DNA of 12,181 nucleotides from Bacteroidetes bacterium ADurb.Bin302 (GCA_002069025.1 MWBK01000115.1:1-12181), one strand, 5' to 3'; positions 1 through 6,518 are shown, counted from the first letter of the stretch. Made by a program: numbers and translations. Notes: generated from the letters alone by a model not told the origin.

Positions 1-237
1 AAGCATAGTCATTCTTTCATATTGCTTTTGAGTGACATGCGGTTGGTTTCTCAACAAATTTGTGTCTCCAAGCCACACAAGATCTTTAGCATATTCACGA
101 ACTAGTTCAATAACTAGATTGTTATATGATTGAGTTTTCATATACCAGTAAAGACCTGCAGCTAGAGTTGATTTTCCAGCTCCAGGTCCACTAATTAAAT
201 TAACATAAAGTGTCTTTTTATTTGAATTTATGATCAC
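1..237 (-). CDS. AAA-type P-loop ATPase, N-terminal part (runs off left edge)
   Basis: Only the first 79 codons are present. Near the N-terminus is a clear Walker A motif, GPGAGKST, after a beta-strand (LYVNLIS). It is followed by a stretch of the type VIELVREYAKDLVW and then NQPHVTQKQYERM. That arrangement is typical of small phage ATPases of the AAA_28 group, which also holds the ribosylnicotinamide kinase domain of NadR; the substrate cannot be told from this fragment. The start is GTG at 237, overlapping the stop of the preceding gene as GTGA, with GAGGA three bases upstream. No in-frame ATG occurs until codon 33, inside the conserved region, so GTG is preferred. It is the last visible gene of the unit that begins near 2241. 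Confidence 0.8.
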   Translation of the reverse strand, partial: MIINSNKKTLYVNLISGPGAGKSTLAAGLYWYMKTQSYNNLVIELVREYAKDLVWLGDTNLLRNQPHVTQKQYERMTML

Positions 238-599
238 GGTTCCTCACATTCTAATATTAAATCAGTATATTCATCATATGATTCTTTTTGACTAAAGAAG
301 ATCATCATCGAATCAGCGTCCATTGAATCATCTGTAGAAACAGAACCAATAACTATTTTTTTACCCATTGATATATTTTGCAATAATTGATTTGCTTGTG
401 CTGTATCTAAACGATATCGTTCAATAATTTCTCCGCATTCCTCAAGATTCAATTTATCATAAATCTTCTCAACATATGGATTTAAATTGATTGTTCTTTT
501 TAATTCTATTTTAACATCATTTAAATCATCATTATAATTACAAGCTAAAATAAAAGAACTACTTGAACTATTGCTAACAAATCCAACTCTAATCTTCAT
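234..599 (-). CDS. Serine-rich N-terminal motif protein (MKIRxGFVSNSSSSSF family), copy 1
   Basis: A 121-residue protein of unknown function. Residues 1-16 read MKIRVGFVSNSSSSSF, shared almost exactly with three other proteins in this window. I recall the same N-terminus on many unassigned phage and bacterial proteins. After the motif comes a short hydrophobic patch (ILAC), then an acidic body with no domain I recognise and no membrane segment. The motif is not a normal signal peptide, because it lacks a long hydrophobic core. ATG at 599 follows the stop of the 35-residue gene by one base (TAA-A-ATG), with GAGGT about ten bases upstream. It overlaps the ATPase gene by four bases, so the two are probably translationally coupled. 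Confidence 0.85.
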   Translation of the reverse strand: MKIRVGFVSNSSSSSFILACNYNDDLNDVKIELKRTINLNPYVEKIYDKLNLEECGEIIERYRLDTAQANQLLQNISMGKKIVIGSVSTDDSMDADSMMIFFSQKESYDEYTDLILECEEP

Positions 600-600
600 T

Positions 601-708
601 TTAGCTTAAGACCTCATATCCTAAGATCAATTTTTCATTTAATTTATTTTTTAAATTATCTGCTACATCATCGGCTGAATCATATTCGACCGTATAGTCG
701 ATGAACAT
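601..708 (-). CDS. Small acidic protein, 35 residues, unknown
   Basis: An open frame starting MFIDYTVEYDS and ending LGYEVLS, with its stop one base before the next start, as expected for a packed operon. The pattern (aromatic N-terminal strand, acidic helix, then GYEV) faintly resembles DUF4177-like small proteins, but 35 residues are too few to assign. The binding site is weak (AGAG six bases before ATG), and a much stronger one, AAAGGAGGG, sits about 30 bases upstream without a usable in-frame start. That strong site could serve an 8-residue reading frame starting at 750, which overlaps the stop of the cysteine-rich gene as ATGA. Confidence 0.55.
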   Translation of the reverse strand: MFIDYTVEYDSADDVADNLKNKLNEKLILGYEVLS

Positions 709-746
709 ACATATCTCTATTCGTTATAATTTTAACCACCCTCCTT

Positions 747-923
747 TCATAGATCATCTTGGACTACAGCTCGTCGTTGTGCCTCGGGATTGCAACACCA
801 ACCTCGAGTATCGTTATAATATAAACAGATCTTCCCACGACTCTGCGCTCCTGGTTCCCATTTGTCACAACCACAGTGTTTACCGGATGAAGCACAGAAG
901 AATCTGACTACACAGTTGTCCAT
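747..923 (-). CDS. Cysteine-rich small protein, 58 residues
   Basis: Starts MDNCVVRFFC with a very good ribosome binding site (AGGAGGT, six bases before ATG). It holds seven cysteines at residues 4, 10, 17, 19, 33, 43 and 44, including a CGC and a CC pair, plus His16, three tryptophan/tyrosine-rich stretches and a basic patch (QRR). There is no signal peptide, so a cytoplasmic metal-binding fold is more likely than a secreted disulfide-rich peptide. That is inference; the CxxC spacing of a standard zinc ribbon is absent. It lies just downstream of the GC-rich pentanucleotide array and upstream of the 35-residue gene. Confidence 0.75.
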   Translation of the reverse strand: MDNCVVRFFCASSGKHCGCDKWEPGAQSRGKICLYYNDTRGWCCNPEAQRRAVVQDDL

Positions 924-966
924 ATCTTAACCTCCTGTCTAGTTATAATGTATTGATGGAGATATT

Positions 967-1063
967 TGCCACGCCTTGCCTTGAACCATGCCACGCCAAG
1001 CCCGACCTAGCCCTGCCGCGCCTTGCCACGCCAAGAACCTAGCCATGCCAGACCACACCGCCA
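967..1063 (-). repeat. GC-rich degenerate pentanucleotide (NGGCN) array
   Basis: About 18 tandem units of NGGCN on the minus strand (TGGCG, TGGCA, AGGCG, CGGCA, GGGCT, AGGTC and similar) fill roughly 97 bases. Two interruptions have the form GGTTCT and GGTTCA. GC content here is about two thirds, against about one third in the rest of the window. The array overlaps the last codons of the upstream serine-rich gene, whose TAG stop lies inside it, and ends about 45 bases before the cysteine-rich gene. A period of five is not a codon multiple, so it is not maintained as a coding repeat. Confidence 0.85.
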
Positions 1064-1227
1064 AACTCCTCTTCAGCTAATTCATCAATATTATCATATA
1101 AAGAACAATTGTACGGGATATACTGCAAAAATCTTTTCATTTCCGGATATGAAATCAAATTTTTATTGATTGCAACTAAAAAGGAACTGCTCGAACTATT
1201 ACTTACGAATCCAACTCTGATCTTCAT
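1039..1227 (-). CDS. Serine-rich N-terminal motif protein, copy 2 (short, C-terminus in repeat)
   Basis: A 62-residue protein starting MKIRVGFVSNSSSSSF; residues 1-16 are identical to copy 1. The three sister proteins have 121, 158 and 136 residues, so this one is about half length. Its last residues (FGGVVWHG) and stop are encoded by the NGGCN array, which suggests that arrival or growth of the array cut off the original C-terminus. The start is well supported: AAGGAG lies eight bases before ATG, overlapping the stop of the preceding gene. It may still be expressed, as the conserved N-terminus and about 30 residues of body remain. It is either a truncated gene or a genuinely short member. 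Confidence 0.75.
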   Translation of the reverse strand: MKIRVGFVSNSSSSSFLVAINKNLISYPEMKRFLQYIPYNCSLYDNIDELAEEEFGGVVWHG

Positions 1228-1239
1228 TATATTAACTCC

Positions 1240-1647
1240 TTATGGTTTTATCATTTCTTTTAGTTCTTCAACAATTTTATACATTTCTCTGAATTCTTTG
1301 TCGTCATCATAGTATTTACCAATCAATCGAGCCAGATTCCAATATAATTCAGATATTTTTGAATCAATTTCTCCATATACTTGTCTTACAATAGCTCGTT
1401 TAAGAAGCTTTGCTATTTCTGAAAATGGAAAAGCTTCATCATTATCTGGAATTGTAATTGTTTCATCAATATTCATATTAAATTTGAATACTCGATATTT
1501 TGGACTAAAATTACCAATTTCTTTGTAATCAAGAGACATATTAATATTTTTTAGTGGTTTTGATGCATATTTATAATCTTTACGACTTTCATATAGCGTT
1601 TGATCAATTGTTTTTATAAAATTAGTCTTATTGCTTTCATCTTTCAT
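1240..1647 (-). CDS. Unknown protein, 135 residues
   Basis: ATG at 1647 is chosen because GGAGGTG lies five bases upstream. A longer frame to 1698 would run into the preceding gene. The protein starts MKDESNKTNF. It has a charged N-terminal half with a possible beta-strand pair (YRVFKFNMNID) and a C-terminal helical half (about residues 75-135) rich in Leu, Ile, Glu and Lys, ending EELKEMIKP. No signal peptide, membrane segment or catalytic motif is visible. It sits between two serine-rich N-terminus genes, and its stop overlaps the next gene's ribosome binding site. Confidence 0.75.
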   Translation of the reverse strand: MKDESNKTNFIKTIDQTLYESRKDYKYASKPLKNINMSLDYKEIGNFSPKYRVFKFNMNIDETITIPDNDEAFPFSEIAKLLKRAIVRQVYGEIDSKISELYWNLARLIGKYYDDDKEFREMYKIVEELKEMIKP

Positions 1648-1660
1648 ACCAACACCTCCA

Positions 1661-2137
1661 TTAACCATCATGCCATGCTGTTTGCATATAAGATGCATCC
1701 GAATGTGTATATTTTATCATGAAATTATATAAAGGATCTGCTTCCAATTCACTCTTCAATTGATTAAGCTTAAGAACATATTCAGCCAAAGTATCTGCAT
1801 CTGGAAATTCTTTACCGATGCTATGATCATCATATCCACTATAATTGAATTCAAGTTTAGTATCATAGGAATATAAAAGATATTCTAAAAGTTCATTTTC
1901 TTCTAATTCAGCTTCTTCAAGCATATCTGAGGTTAATAGATCGATATTTCCTTTTAGATCAAAATTTACTAGATTGACAAAATCACTAACAGTACCTCGA
2001 TCTTTAGGTGTAGGCAAACCAAATTCTTTGACAATATTAATAATAAGATCAACAATATCAATATCTGACAATGACCAGCCAACTCCAACGAAACTACTTG
2101 TACTACTATTTGAAACAAAACCAAAACGAATCTTCAT
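1661..2137 (-). CDS. Serine-rich N-terminal motif protein, copy 3
   Basis: 158 residues starting MKIRFGFVSNSSTSSF, the only copy with Thr in the serine run. The body is strongly acidic (LEEAELEENELLEYLL near residues 73-88), with a Tyr/Asp/His-rich segment (YSGYDDHS) and a Trp-His C-terminus, and matches no domain I recognise. It is the first gene after promoter 2213-2241, with a leader of about 70 bases carrying the inverted repeat at 2183-2215. The binding site before ATG is weak (GAGATG region), unlike most genes here, so translation may be modest or controlled. Confidence 0.85.
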   Translation of the reverse strand: MKIRFGFVSNSSTSSFVGVGWSLSDIDIVDLIINIVKEFGLPTPKDRGTVSDFVNLVNFDLKGNIDLLTSDMLEEAELEENELLEYLLYSYDTKLEFNYSGYDDHSIGKEFPDADTLAEYVLKLNQLKSELEADPLYNFMIKYTHSDASYMQTAWHDG

Positions 2138-2182
2138 TTCAATATCATCTCTGCTTTCTGCAAAATTTATAAATAATATAGA

Positions 2183-2215
2183 AATACCGGTATAAATATA
2201 AAACTTACCGGTATT
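2183..2215 (-). promoter_or_regulatory. Perfect 10-bp inverted repeat, operator-like or hairpin
   Basis: AATACCGGTA and its exact reverse complement TACCGGTATT flank a 13-base AT-only-but-one spacer. Each arm contains the palindrome ACCGGT, with centres 23 bases apart, near two helical turns. The upper arm overlaps the end of the -10 box at 2213-2218, so the element covers the expected transcription start and early leader. It could be a repressor site for a dimer pair, a leader hairpin, or a weak terminator for the hflKC unit; the following bases (TTCTATATTATTT) are only partly U-rich. Confidence 0.6.
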
Positions 2216-2241
2216 ATACTATATATACTTACTGTTGTACA
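2213..2241 (-). promoter_or_regulatory. Sigma70-like promoter TGTACA-N17-TATAAT
   Basis: The -10 box TATAAT is perfect (2213-2218) and the -35 box is TGTACA (2236-2241), with a 17-base spacer. It matches the TTTACA-N17-TATAAT form of the other promoters here at five of six -35 positions. The -35 box lies in the last codons of the HflC-like gene. It would start transcription near 2206 and drive the 2137-to-1 gene group. Confidence 0.55.
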
Positions 2242-3077
2242 CCTTTAAGATAATCTAGAATTCCACCAGATGGTTTTAAGATGATTGGTGTACCTGGAAT
2301 AACTTTCTTATAAAAGTCCATCGTCTTCATGAAACGATATAGATCCGGAGCAACTGAAGTTGTCTGTGAGATGAGATATTGTGCTCTCTTATCTGCCTCG
2401 CCTTTGATTTCTTCAGCTTTCTTTCTTGCTGTAGATGTTTTAGCTGTGTATTCCATATCAGCTTTCGACATAATTTCAACATACTTTGCTTCACCCTCTG
2501 CTCTCAATTGAGCAGCAACCTGATTTCGATCGGCAATCATGCTTGAATATACTGCTGATTCATTATCTTTCGGCAGCATCGTTCTTTTAAATTGAATTGT
2601 CTTAACATCAATACCATATTCATTGGCTTGTTTATTAGTATATTTGACAGATTCATTGATGATCGTTTGTCGATCGGCGTAAATCAAATCATCGAATAGA
2701 AACTTGCCTGCCTGTGTTCGAACTGCTGCATAAACAATATCATCTAACCATTGCTGAACTCCGCTAATTGACTTAAACTTAATATAAAATTTGTATGGAT
2801 CGGTTATTGTAATATAAGCTACAGTATCGAAAATCAATGTTTTTTTATCTTTAGTTACAACACTTACTGGAGGTGAATCATACTCAACAAGTCGCTTTGT
2901 AAATTCAATTCTTGTTTCAATGACCGGAAATTTCCAGCTAATACCAGGTTCTGACACTGTTCGATTATATTTTCCCATTCGAACAATAATAGATTGCTCA
3001 TCTGCTCTCTGAATGAATAGCGGCCAGAAAATAAGAATCGAAAATAGTACAACTATTCCAATAATATATTTCTTCAT
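2229..3077 (-). CDS. hflC: HflC-like SPFH (band 7) membrane protein
   Basis: 282 residues, somewhat shorter than Escherichia coli HflC (about 334). One N-terminal membrane segment (about 5-22, IIGIVVLFSILIFWPLFI) is followed by the SPFH start ADEQSIIVRMGKYNRTVSEPG and a typical SPFH core. Then comes a long charged helix (about 185-235: QLRAEGEAKYVEIMSKA and AEEIKGEADKRAQ), the feature by which HflK and HflC pack into a ring. The C-terminal part (RFMKTMDFYKKVIPGTPIIL) matches the HflC pattern. In bacteria HflK-HflC encloses the FtsH protease in the inner membrane and modulates its access to substrates. The order HflK then HflC with a 14-base gap matches the bacterial operon. Start ATG has GGAG nine bases upstream. 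Confidence 0.9.
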   Translation of the reverse strand: MKKYIIGIVVLFSILIFWPLFIQRADEQSIIVRMGKYNRTVSEPGISWKFPVIETRIEFTKRLVEYDSPPVSVVTKDKKTLIFDTVAYITITDPYKFYIKFKSISGVQQWLDDIVYAAVRTQAGKFLFDDLIYADRQTIINESVKYTNKQANEYGIDVKTIQFKRTMLPKDNESAVYSSMIADRNQVAAQLRAEGEAKYVEIMSKADMEYTAKTSTARKKAEEIKGEADKRAQYLISQTTSVAPDLYRFMKTMDFYKKVIPGTPIILKPSGGILDYLKGVQQ

Positions 3078-3091
3078 CTTCCATTTCTCCT

Positions 3092-4171
3092 TTAATATTC
3101 AATCGTCTTTGGCATAAGTTTATCCAATGGTAAAAATTGCATAGTATTTCCACCTTCAACCATAATAATCTTAGCTTTAGGCCAAAATTCTTCAGCAGCA
3201 TCAATGAATAGAGTTGTCTTAAGTAGTTTTGGATCTTTTTGGTATGCTGGAACTAGTTCCATTATACGATTATATTCTCCTTCAACTACACTGACGCGCC
3301 TGGCTTTATAAGCTTCAGCATCATTAATGATTTTCTGAGCTTCACCATTAGCCGCAGCACCACGTTCATTATAATATTTTTGAGCTTCAAGAATCTTTCT
3401 TTCTTTTTCCGCTCTTGCACTATTTACATCATTGAAAGCCTTTTTAACAATTTCAGGTGGTGCTACATCTTGTAATTGAACAACTACAATTCTAACACCA
3501 GAATTTAGTAAATTCAATCTTTTCTGAATAAGTTCTCTAGATTCAGTCTGAATTTTTTCTTTACCTGTTGTTAAAACATCATCGAGAGTAGAATTTGCAA
3601 TTATCTGGCGAAAACTGGCTTCAGCGATATCACGAATAGCTTTTTCTTGCATTTCATCTTTCTTAGGTAGCATTAAAATAAAATTAACTGGATCACTGAT
3701 TTGAAATTGCAATACCCAATCGATTTCTACAATTTTTCCATCAGCTGTAATCATCAGTTCTTCTACACCAACAACCTGATATTTAGCTGGAGGTCCAGAA
3801 TCAATCGTACGATAACCAAATTCATATCTCTGGATCTTTTCTGTCATAACCTTATCAACTTCATCGATGAATGGAATCTTAAAATGCAATCCTTGTTCTG
3901 TAGTATTAATTACTTTACCCATTCTAAAAACAACAGCTTTATATCCAGGGGATACGACATAATAAGAACTCAATCCAATTGCTAGCAAAATAAATACTGG
4001 AATCAAAACTAGCAATTTCTTGCTAAAAATCCACGAGTATCTTTCTGATCTACTGTTTGAAACACCCCTATTCGCGTTTCGGTTTCTCACCCAGTTTAAA
4101 ATTTCATTTTTAAACATGATGAATATAAATGCCGCTAAAAACATACTGAAAATAATTACAAAACTAGTCAT
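3092..4171 (-). CDS. hflK: HflK-like SPFH (band 7) membrane protein
   Basis: 359 residues. Two hydrophobic segments (about 3-20 and 53-70) flank a positively charged loop (NWVRNRNANRG, SRSERYSWIFSKK), which by the positive-inside rule puts the loop in the cytoplasm and the following domain outside the inner membrane. The SPFH domain starts at YYVVSPGYKAVVFRMGKV and continues with GLHFKIPFIDEVDKV. The segment QLQDVAPPEIVKKAFNDVNSARAEKER is a close HflK signature, followed by the long helix with NGEAQKIINDAEAY. The second N-terminal membrane segment differs from E. coli HflK, which has a longer soluble N-terminus and one segment. AAGGAGG lies eight bases before ATG. The gene follows the radical SAM gene by about 33 bases. 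Confidence 0.9.
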   Translation of the reverse strand: MTSFVIIFSMFLAAFIFIMFKNEILNWVRNRNANRGVSNSRSERYSWIFSKKLLVLIPVFILLAIGLSSYYVVSPGYKAVVFRMGKVINTTEQGLHFKIPFIDEVDKVMTEKIQRYEFGYRTIDSGPPAKYQVVGVEELMITADGKIVEIDWVLQFQISDPVNFILMLPKKDEMQEKAIRDIAEASFRQIIANSTLDDVLTTGKEKIQTESRELIQKRLNLLNSGVRIVVVQLQDVAPPEIVKKAFNDVNSARAEKERKILEAQKYYNERGAAANGEAQKIINDAEAYKARRVSVVEGEYNRIMELVPAYQKDPKLLKTTLFIDAAEEFWPKAKIIMVEGGNTMQFLPLDKLMPKTIEY

Positions 4172-4204
4172 TTACCCATCCTCCTTTAATGTAATTGCTA
4201 GTAA

Positions 4205-5236
4205 CTAAATTTCGTAAAATATACAATTTCTACAATTTGCAATATTTTTGTTTCGCCATTCTTCTACACGAGGGTTATACCATACCTCTTTTAAGAAATC
4301 TCCACAATTAACAACATCAATTCCAGTTTCCCAACCCTCAGCTCCTTCACCAAAAGAACATGGATACATCTCACCTCGTACATTGATATAAATGCTAAAA
4401 CATGCGGATTCACAAGGTTCAGCTAGCATGGAATACATTGAATATTGTGGAGAATCTTTAACAGCTTCTAGAAATTTGTTTGCTCCACAAGAATCAAACC
4501 CAATCTTAATATCGTTGTGTATGGCTAACTTGATAAGTTTTTTATATTTAAGCATATCTGTCAATTGTTTCATGGTATTACGAGAACCTTTTGGTTTCAG
4601 AAGAAGAAAAACAATAGCATTTAACCTTTCTAACCTAGGATCAGACATCCTCTTCATGACAAGATCCATGCAATCGTCGATTGTGTCATCCGAAAGGATT
4701 TTATGAATATTGACTCGAGACATTCCGAGATCTGTAAACTTCTTTACCGCATTAAAACATAGATCATCTCCATAATGAGATATCGCAACGGCTCCGCACA
4801 ATTCAGCAATATGTTGTGCATAAGATTTCTCTTCAAAAAGATTATCTAGCCGAACACCATTAACAGTAATGTTAGGCACCACTGAATTCGAACGGCAGGA
4901 TCTAAACATAGCAATAAGATCGCGATTAGCATCAATATCACCTATTCCGAATGCAATTTGAGTTAGATTTTTTGTTTCATTTAATTTAGAAAGAATAATA
5001 TTGAATGTTTCAAGTGACATGTTTTCTCCCTGCCCAGTATTAGATTTATAACACCACTGGCAGGGAGTTCCATTTGGACCATTACAAATGGTAGACACTT
5101 CAATATCAGCAATTTCTGGTCCGATTGGAGAAAAGTCTGGATCATGATCTTTGGTATATCCCCATCTTAGGAACATACCATTATCATAAAAATCATAATT
5201 ATATCCAGGCATTCTTGTTTGTTTAACTAGTTTCAT
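4205..5236 (-). CDS. Radical SAM protein with SPASM-like C-terminal cysteines
   Basis: 343 residues from ATG 5236; an in-frame GTG at 5248 would add four, but GGA sits seven bases before the ATG. Cys51, Cys59 and Cys62 (CNGPNGTPCQWCY) form the cluster motif as CX7CX2C, instead of the usual CX3CX2C, followed by YKSNTGQGENMS. GIGD near 97-100 fits the glycine-rich SAM-binding strand. The C-terminal part has Cys275, Cys279, Cys293, Cys311, Cys335 and Cys338, with GEMYPCSFGE and NCRNC, as in SPASM or twitch extensions that hold auxiliary iron-sulfur clusters and often act on peptides or proteins. The substrate is unknown. It is co-transcribed with small proteins upstream and HflK/HflC downstream. 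Confidence 0.85.
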   Translation of the reverse strand: MKLVKQTRMPGYNYDFYDNGMFLRWGYTKDHDPDFSPIGPEIADIEVSTICNGPNGTPCQWCYKSNTGQGENMSLETFNIILSKLNETKNLTQIAFGIGDIDANRDLIAMFRSCRSNSVVPNITVNGVRLDNLFEEKSYAQHIAELCGAVAISHYGDDLCFNAVKKFTDLGMSRVNIHKILSDDTIDDCMDLVMKRMSDPRLERLNAIVFLLLKPKGSRNTMKQLTDMLKYKKLIKLAIHNDIKIGFDSCGANKFLEAVKDSPQYSMYSMLAEPCESACFSIYINVRGEMYPCSFGEGAEGWETGIDVVNCGDFLKEVWYNPRVEEWRNKNIANCRNCIFYEI

Positions 5237-5260
5237 AATTATTTCCACATCGCTTTCAGT

Positions 5261-5488
5261 TTAGTCCAAAACATCTGTAGGATTTTTATCTAATTCAGTT
5301 TCAATAATATCATTGATCTGATTTAGCCTCAACCGATGCTGCCACATTTCTTTGCATTTAGGACAATCTGTTCGGGGAGCTTTGGCAGCATGATAAGCCG
5401 GATGATCTCTACACCAATCATCAACTAAGTATTGCAGATGAATCATTTTGATCAGATTTAATGTATGGATATCTAATTGACTAGTCAT
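5261..5488 (-). CDS. Small putative zinc-binding protein, 75 residues
   Basis: Cys26-X2-His29 and Cys42-X2-Cys45 (WCRDHPAYH and DCPKCKEMW) form a likely zinc site in the middle of the protein. It is flanked by helices, the second of which (HRLRLNQINDIIETELDK) is amphipathic. No catalytic motif is seen. It ends 12-24 bases before the radical SAM gene and begins two bases after the basic 43-residue gene, so all three share a transcript. A partner or adaptor role for the radical SAM protein is possible but rests only on position. Confidence 0.75.
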   Translation of the reverse strand: MTSQLDIHTLNLIKMIHLQYLVDDWCRDHPAYHAAKAPRTDCPKCKEMWQHRLRLNQINDIIETELDKNPTDVLD

Positions 5489-5490
5489 AA

Positions 5491-5622
5491 TTAATCACCA
5501 CGAATTTCCTTTCGAGCATCTCGTCTTTCATGGACATTGGCCAATCTCTTGGATAGCCTACGACCACGACGACCGTCATATTTCCAACTTGTAATCTTAG
5601 ATTTCTTTCTCATCGCCATCAT
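5491..5622 (-). CDS. Highly basic small protein, 43 residues
   Basis: Starts MMAMRKKSKITSWKYDGRRG and ends DARKEIRGD. About 17 of 43 residues are Arg or Lys, against six acidic ones, suggesting nucleic-acid or ribosome binding. GGAGG lies five bases before the first ATG, and promoter 5653-5681 lies directly upstream, giving a leader of about 24 bases. ATG codons also occur at 5619 and 5613, so the exact start may be one of these. It is the first gene of the radical SAM/HflKC unit. No known family is recognised. Confidence 0.75.
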   Translation of the reverse strand: MMAMRKKSKITSWKYDGRRGRRLSKRLANVHERRDARKEIRGD

Positions 5623-5652
5623 TGCTACCTCCAATCGATTGACTACTGGCAT

Positions 5653-5681
5653 ATTATAACATAAATTTAGGATTTTGTAAT
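5653..5681 (-). promoter_or_regulatory. Sigma70-like promoter ATTACA-N17-TATAAT
   Basis: A perfect -10 box (TATAAT, 5653-5658) and ATTACA at -35 (5676-5681), 17 bases apart, lie in the gap between the metallophosphoesterase stop and the basic 43-residue gene. Transcription would start near 5646. Confidence 0.65.
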
Positions 5682-5691
5682 TAAATTGATA

Positions 5692-6411
5692 TTAATTGAC
5701 AAATGTACCAAGCCGCGTTATATGTTGATATAGTGCAGTGAATTTACTATTTATTTCACCTGTAAAATGATAATGGCCAAAATACCAATGATCAAAGGTA
5801 ATCTTAGAGAACACATATTCCAAAAATTTGCTCACATAGTCATTTGTCTTTTCTTCTCCAAATATTGGCTTGAACATATAATTGTCAATCATATATTCTA
5901 ATATTGACAACGGAGCAGCATGAGTAAGAACATAATCCACATGGAAGTTATGCTGCTCCAGGGTCATCAGAGCATGCTTCTCTTCAGTCTTAGATGGATA
6001 TTCCTCTTTCCACCAAGAGATTCCGGGTATACGATATTTCTTATCAATTGACAAACCTCCGCCAAAGGTGAAGAATTTCTTTCCATCAATCATATAGACA
6101 TTTCCCCTCATCAAATGATACAGATGATCATTGATTTTATGAGCCTTTCCACCCATAAAGTCAACAACTGGATATGAATACAATAATGGAAAATTCTCGT
6201 GATTTCCGTCAATAAATAGAGTTGTGTACTGCTGTTTATCAAAGAATTTAAGATTTTCGATTTCTTCTTTGGACGGCGGATTTTTCCAGAAGCAGCCAAA
6301 GTCACCAAGTTGGATGACATAATCATTCTCAGTCATCATATGACTTTGTGGAAAATACGGCGGTGTAAATATAGTTATGTCACCATGGATATCACCGGTT
6401 AAGTAGATCAT
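5692..6411 (-). CDS. Metallophosphoesterase (calcineurin-like)
   Basis: 239 residues from ATG 6411, which has GAGGTGAT four bases upstream; an in-frame GTG at 6420 lies inside that binding site and is rejected. The metal-binding motifs appear in order: GDIHGD at the N-terminus, GDFG after about 30 residues, GNHEN, a single His in THAAP, and GHYH near the C-terminus. This is the complete two-metal active site of the family. Such enzymes hydrolyse phosphomonoesters, phosphodiesters or diadenosine polyphosphates; the substrate here is unknown. There is no signal peptide, so it acts in the cytoplasm. It is a single-gene unit with its own promoter and a terminator just upstream. Confidence 0.9.
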   Translation of the reverse strand: MIYLTGDIHGDITIFTPPYFPQSHMMTENDYVIQLGDFGCFWKNPPSKEEIENLKFFDKQQYTTLFIDGNHENFPLLYSYPVVDFMGGKAHKINDHLYHLMRGNVYMIDGKKFFTFGGGLSIDKKYRIPGISWWKEEYPSKTEEKHALMTLEQHNFHVDYVLTHAAPLSILEYMIDNYMFKPIFGEEKTNDYVSKFLEYVFSKITFDHWYFGHYHFTGEINSKFTALYQHITRLGTFVN

Positions 6412-6434
6412 GATTATCACCTCAATTTTATGTT

Positions 6435-6463
6435 ATTATATCATAATCATAAGAAATTGTAAA
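6435..6463 (-). promoter_or_regulatory. Strong sigma70-like promoter TTTACA-N17-TATAAT
   Basis: TTTACA (6458-6463) and TATAAT (6435-6440) are separated by exactly 17 bases. The bases before the -35 box, GGCCATTTACAATTTC, are nearly the same as at promoters 9250-9278 and 11709-11737. Transcription would start near 6428, 17 bases before the metallophosphoesterase ATG. Confidence 0.8.
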
Positions 6464-6467
6464 TGGC

Positions 6468-6500
6468 CAAAAAAATAGACCAGAGATAATCTGGTCTATT
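6468..6500 (-). terminator. Rho-independent terminator
   Basis: A perfect 11-bp stem (AATAGACCAGA with TCTGGTCTATT) and a five-base loop are followed on the minus strand by a run of T. It closes the unit containing the two tRNA-Ser genes and stands directly before the next promoter. Confidence 0.85.
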
Positions 6501-6518
6501 GTTAACTAGCTATTTAGT

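Noticed and set aside
701..907. Plus-strand frame over the cysteine-rich gene
   Set aside because: No ribosome binding site, and the minus strand here has a gene with a strong site and consistent packing; the same holds for plus-strand frames at 1109-1312, 1974-2195, 3701-3985, 4392-4706, 9530-9748 and 11406-11765.
939..1046. Minus-strand frame of 35 codons through the NGGCN array, starting MARFLAWQG
   Set aside because: No binding site, most of it is repeat-encoded, and the array's five-base period argues against selection for coding.
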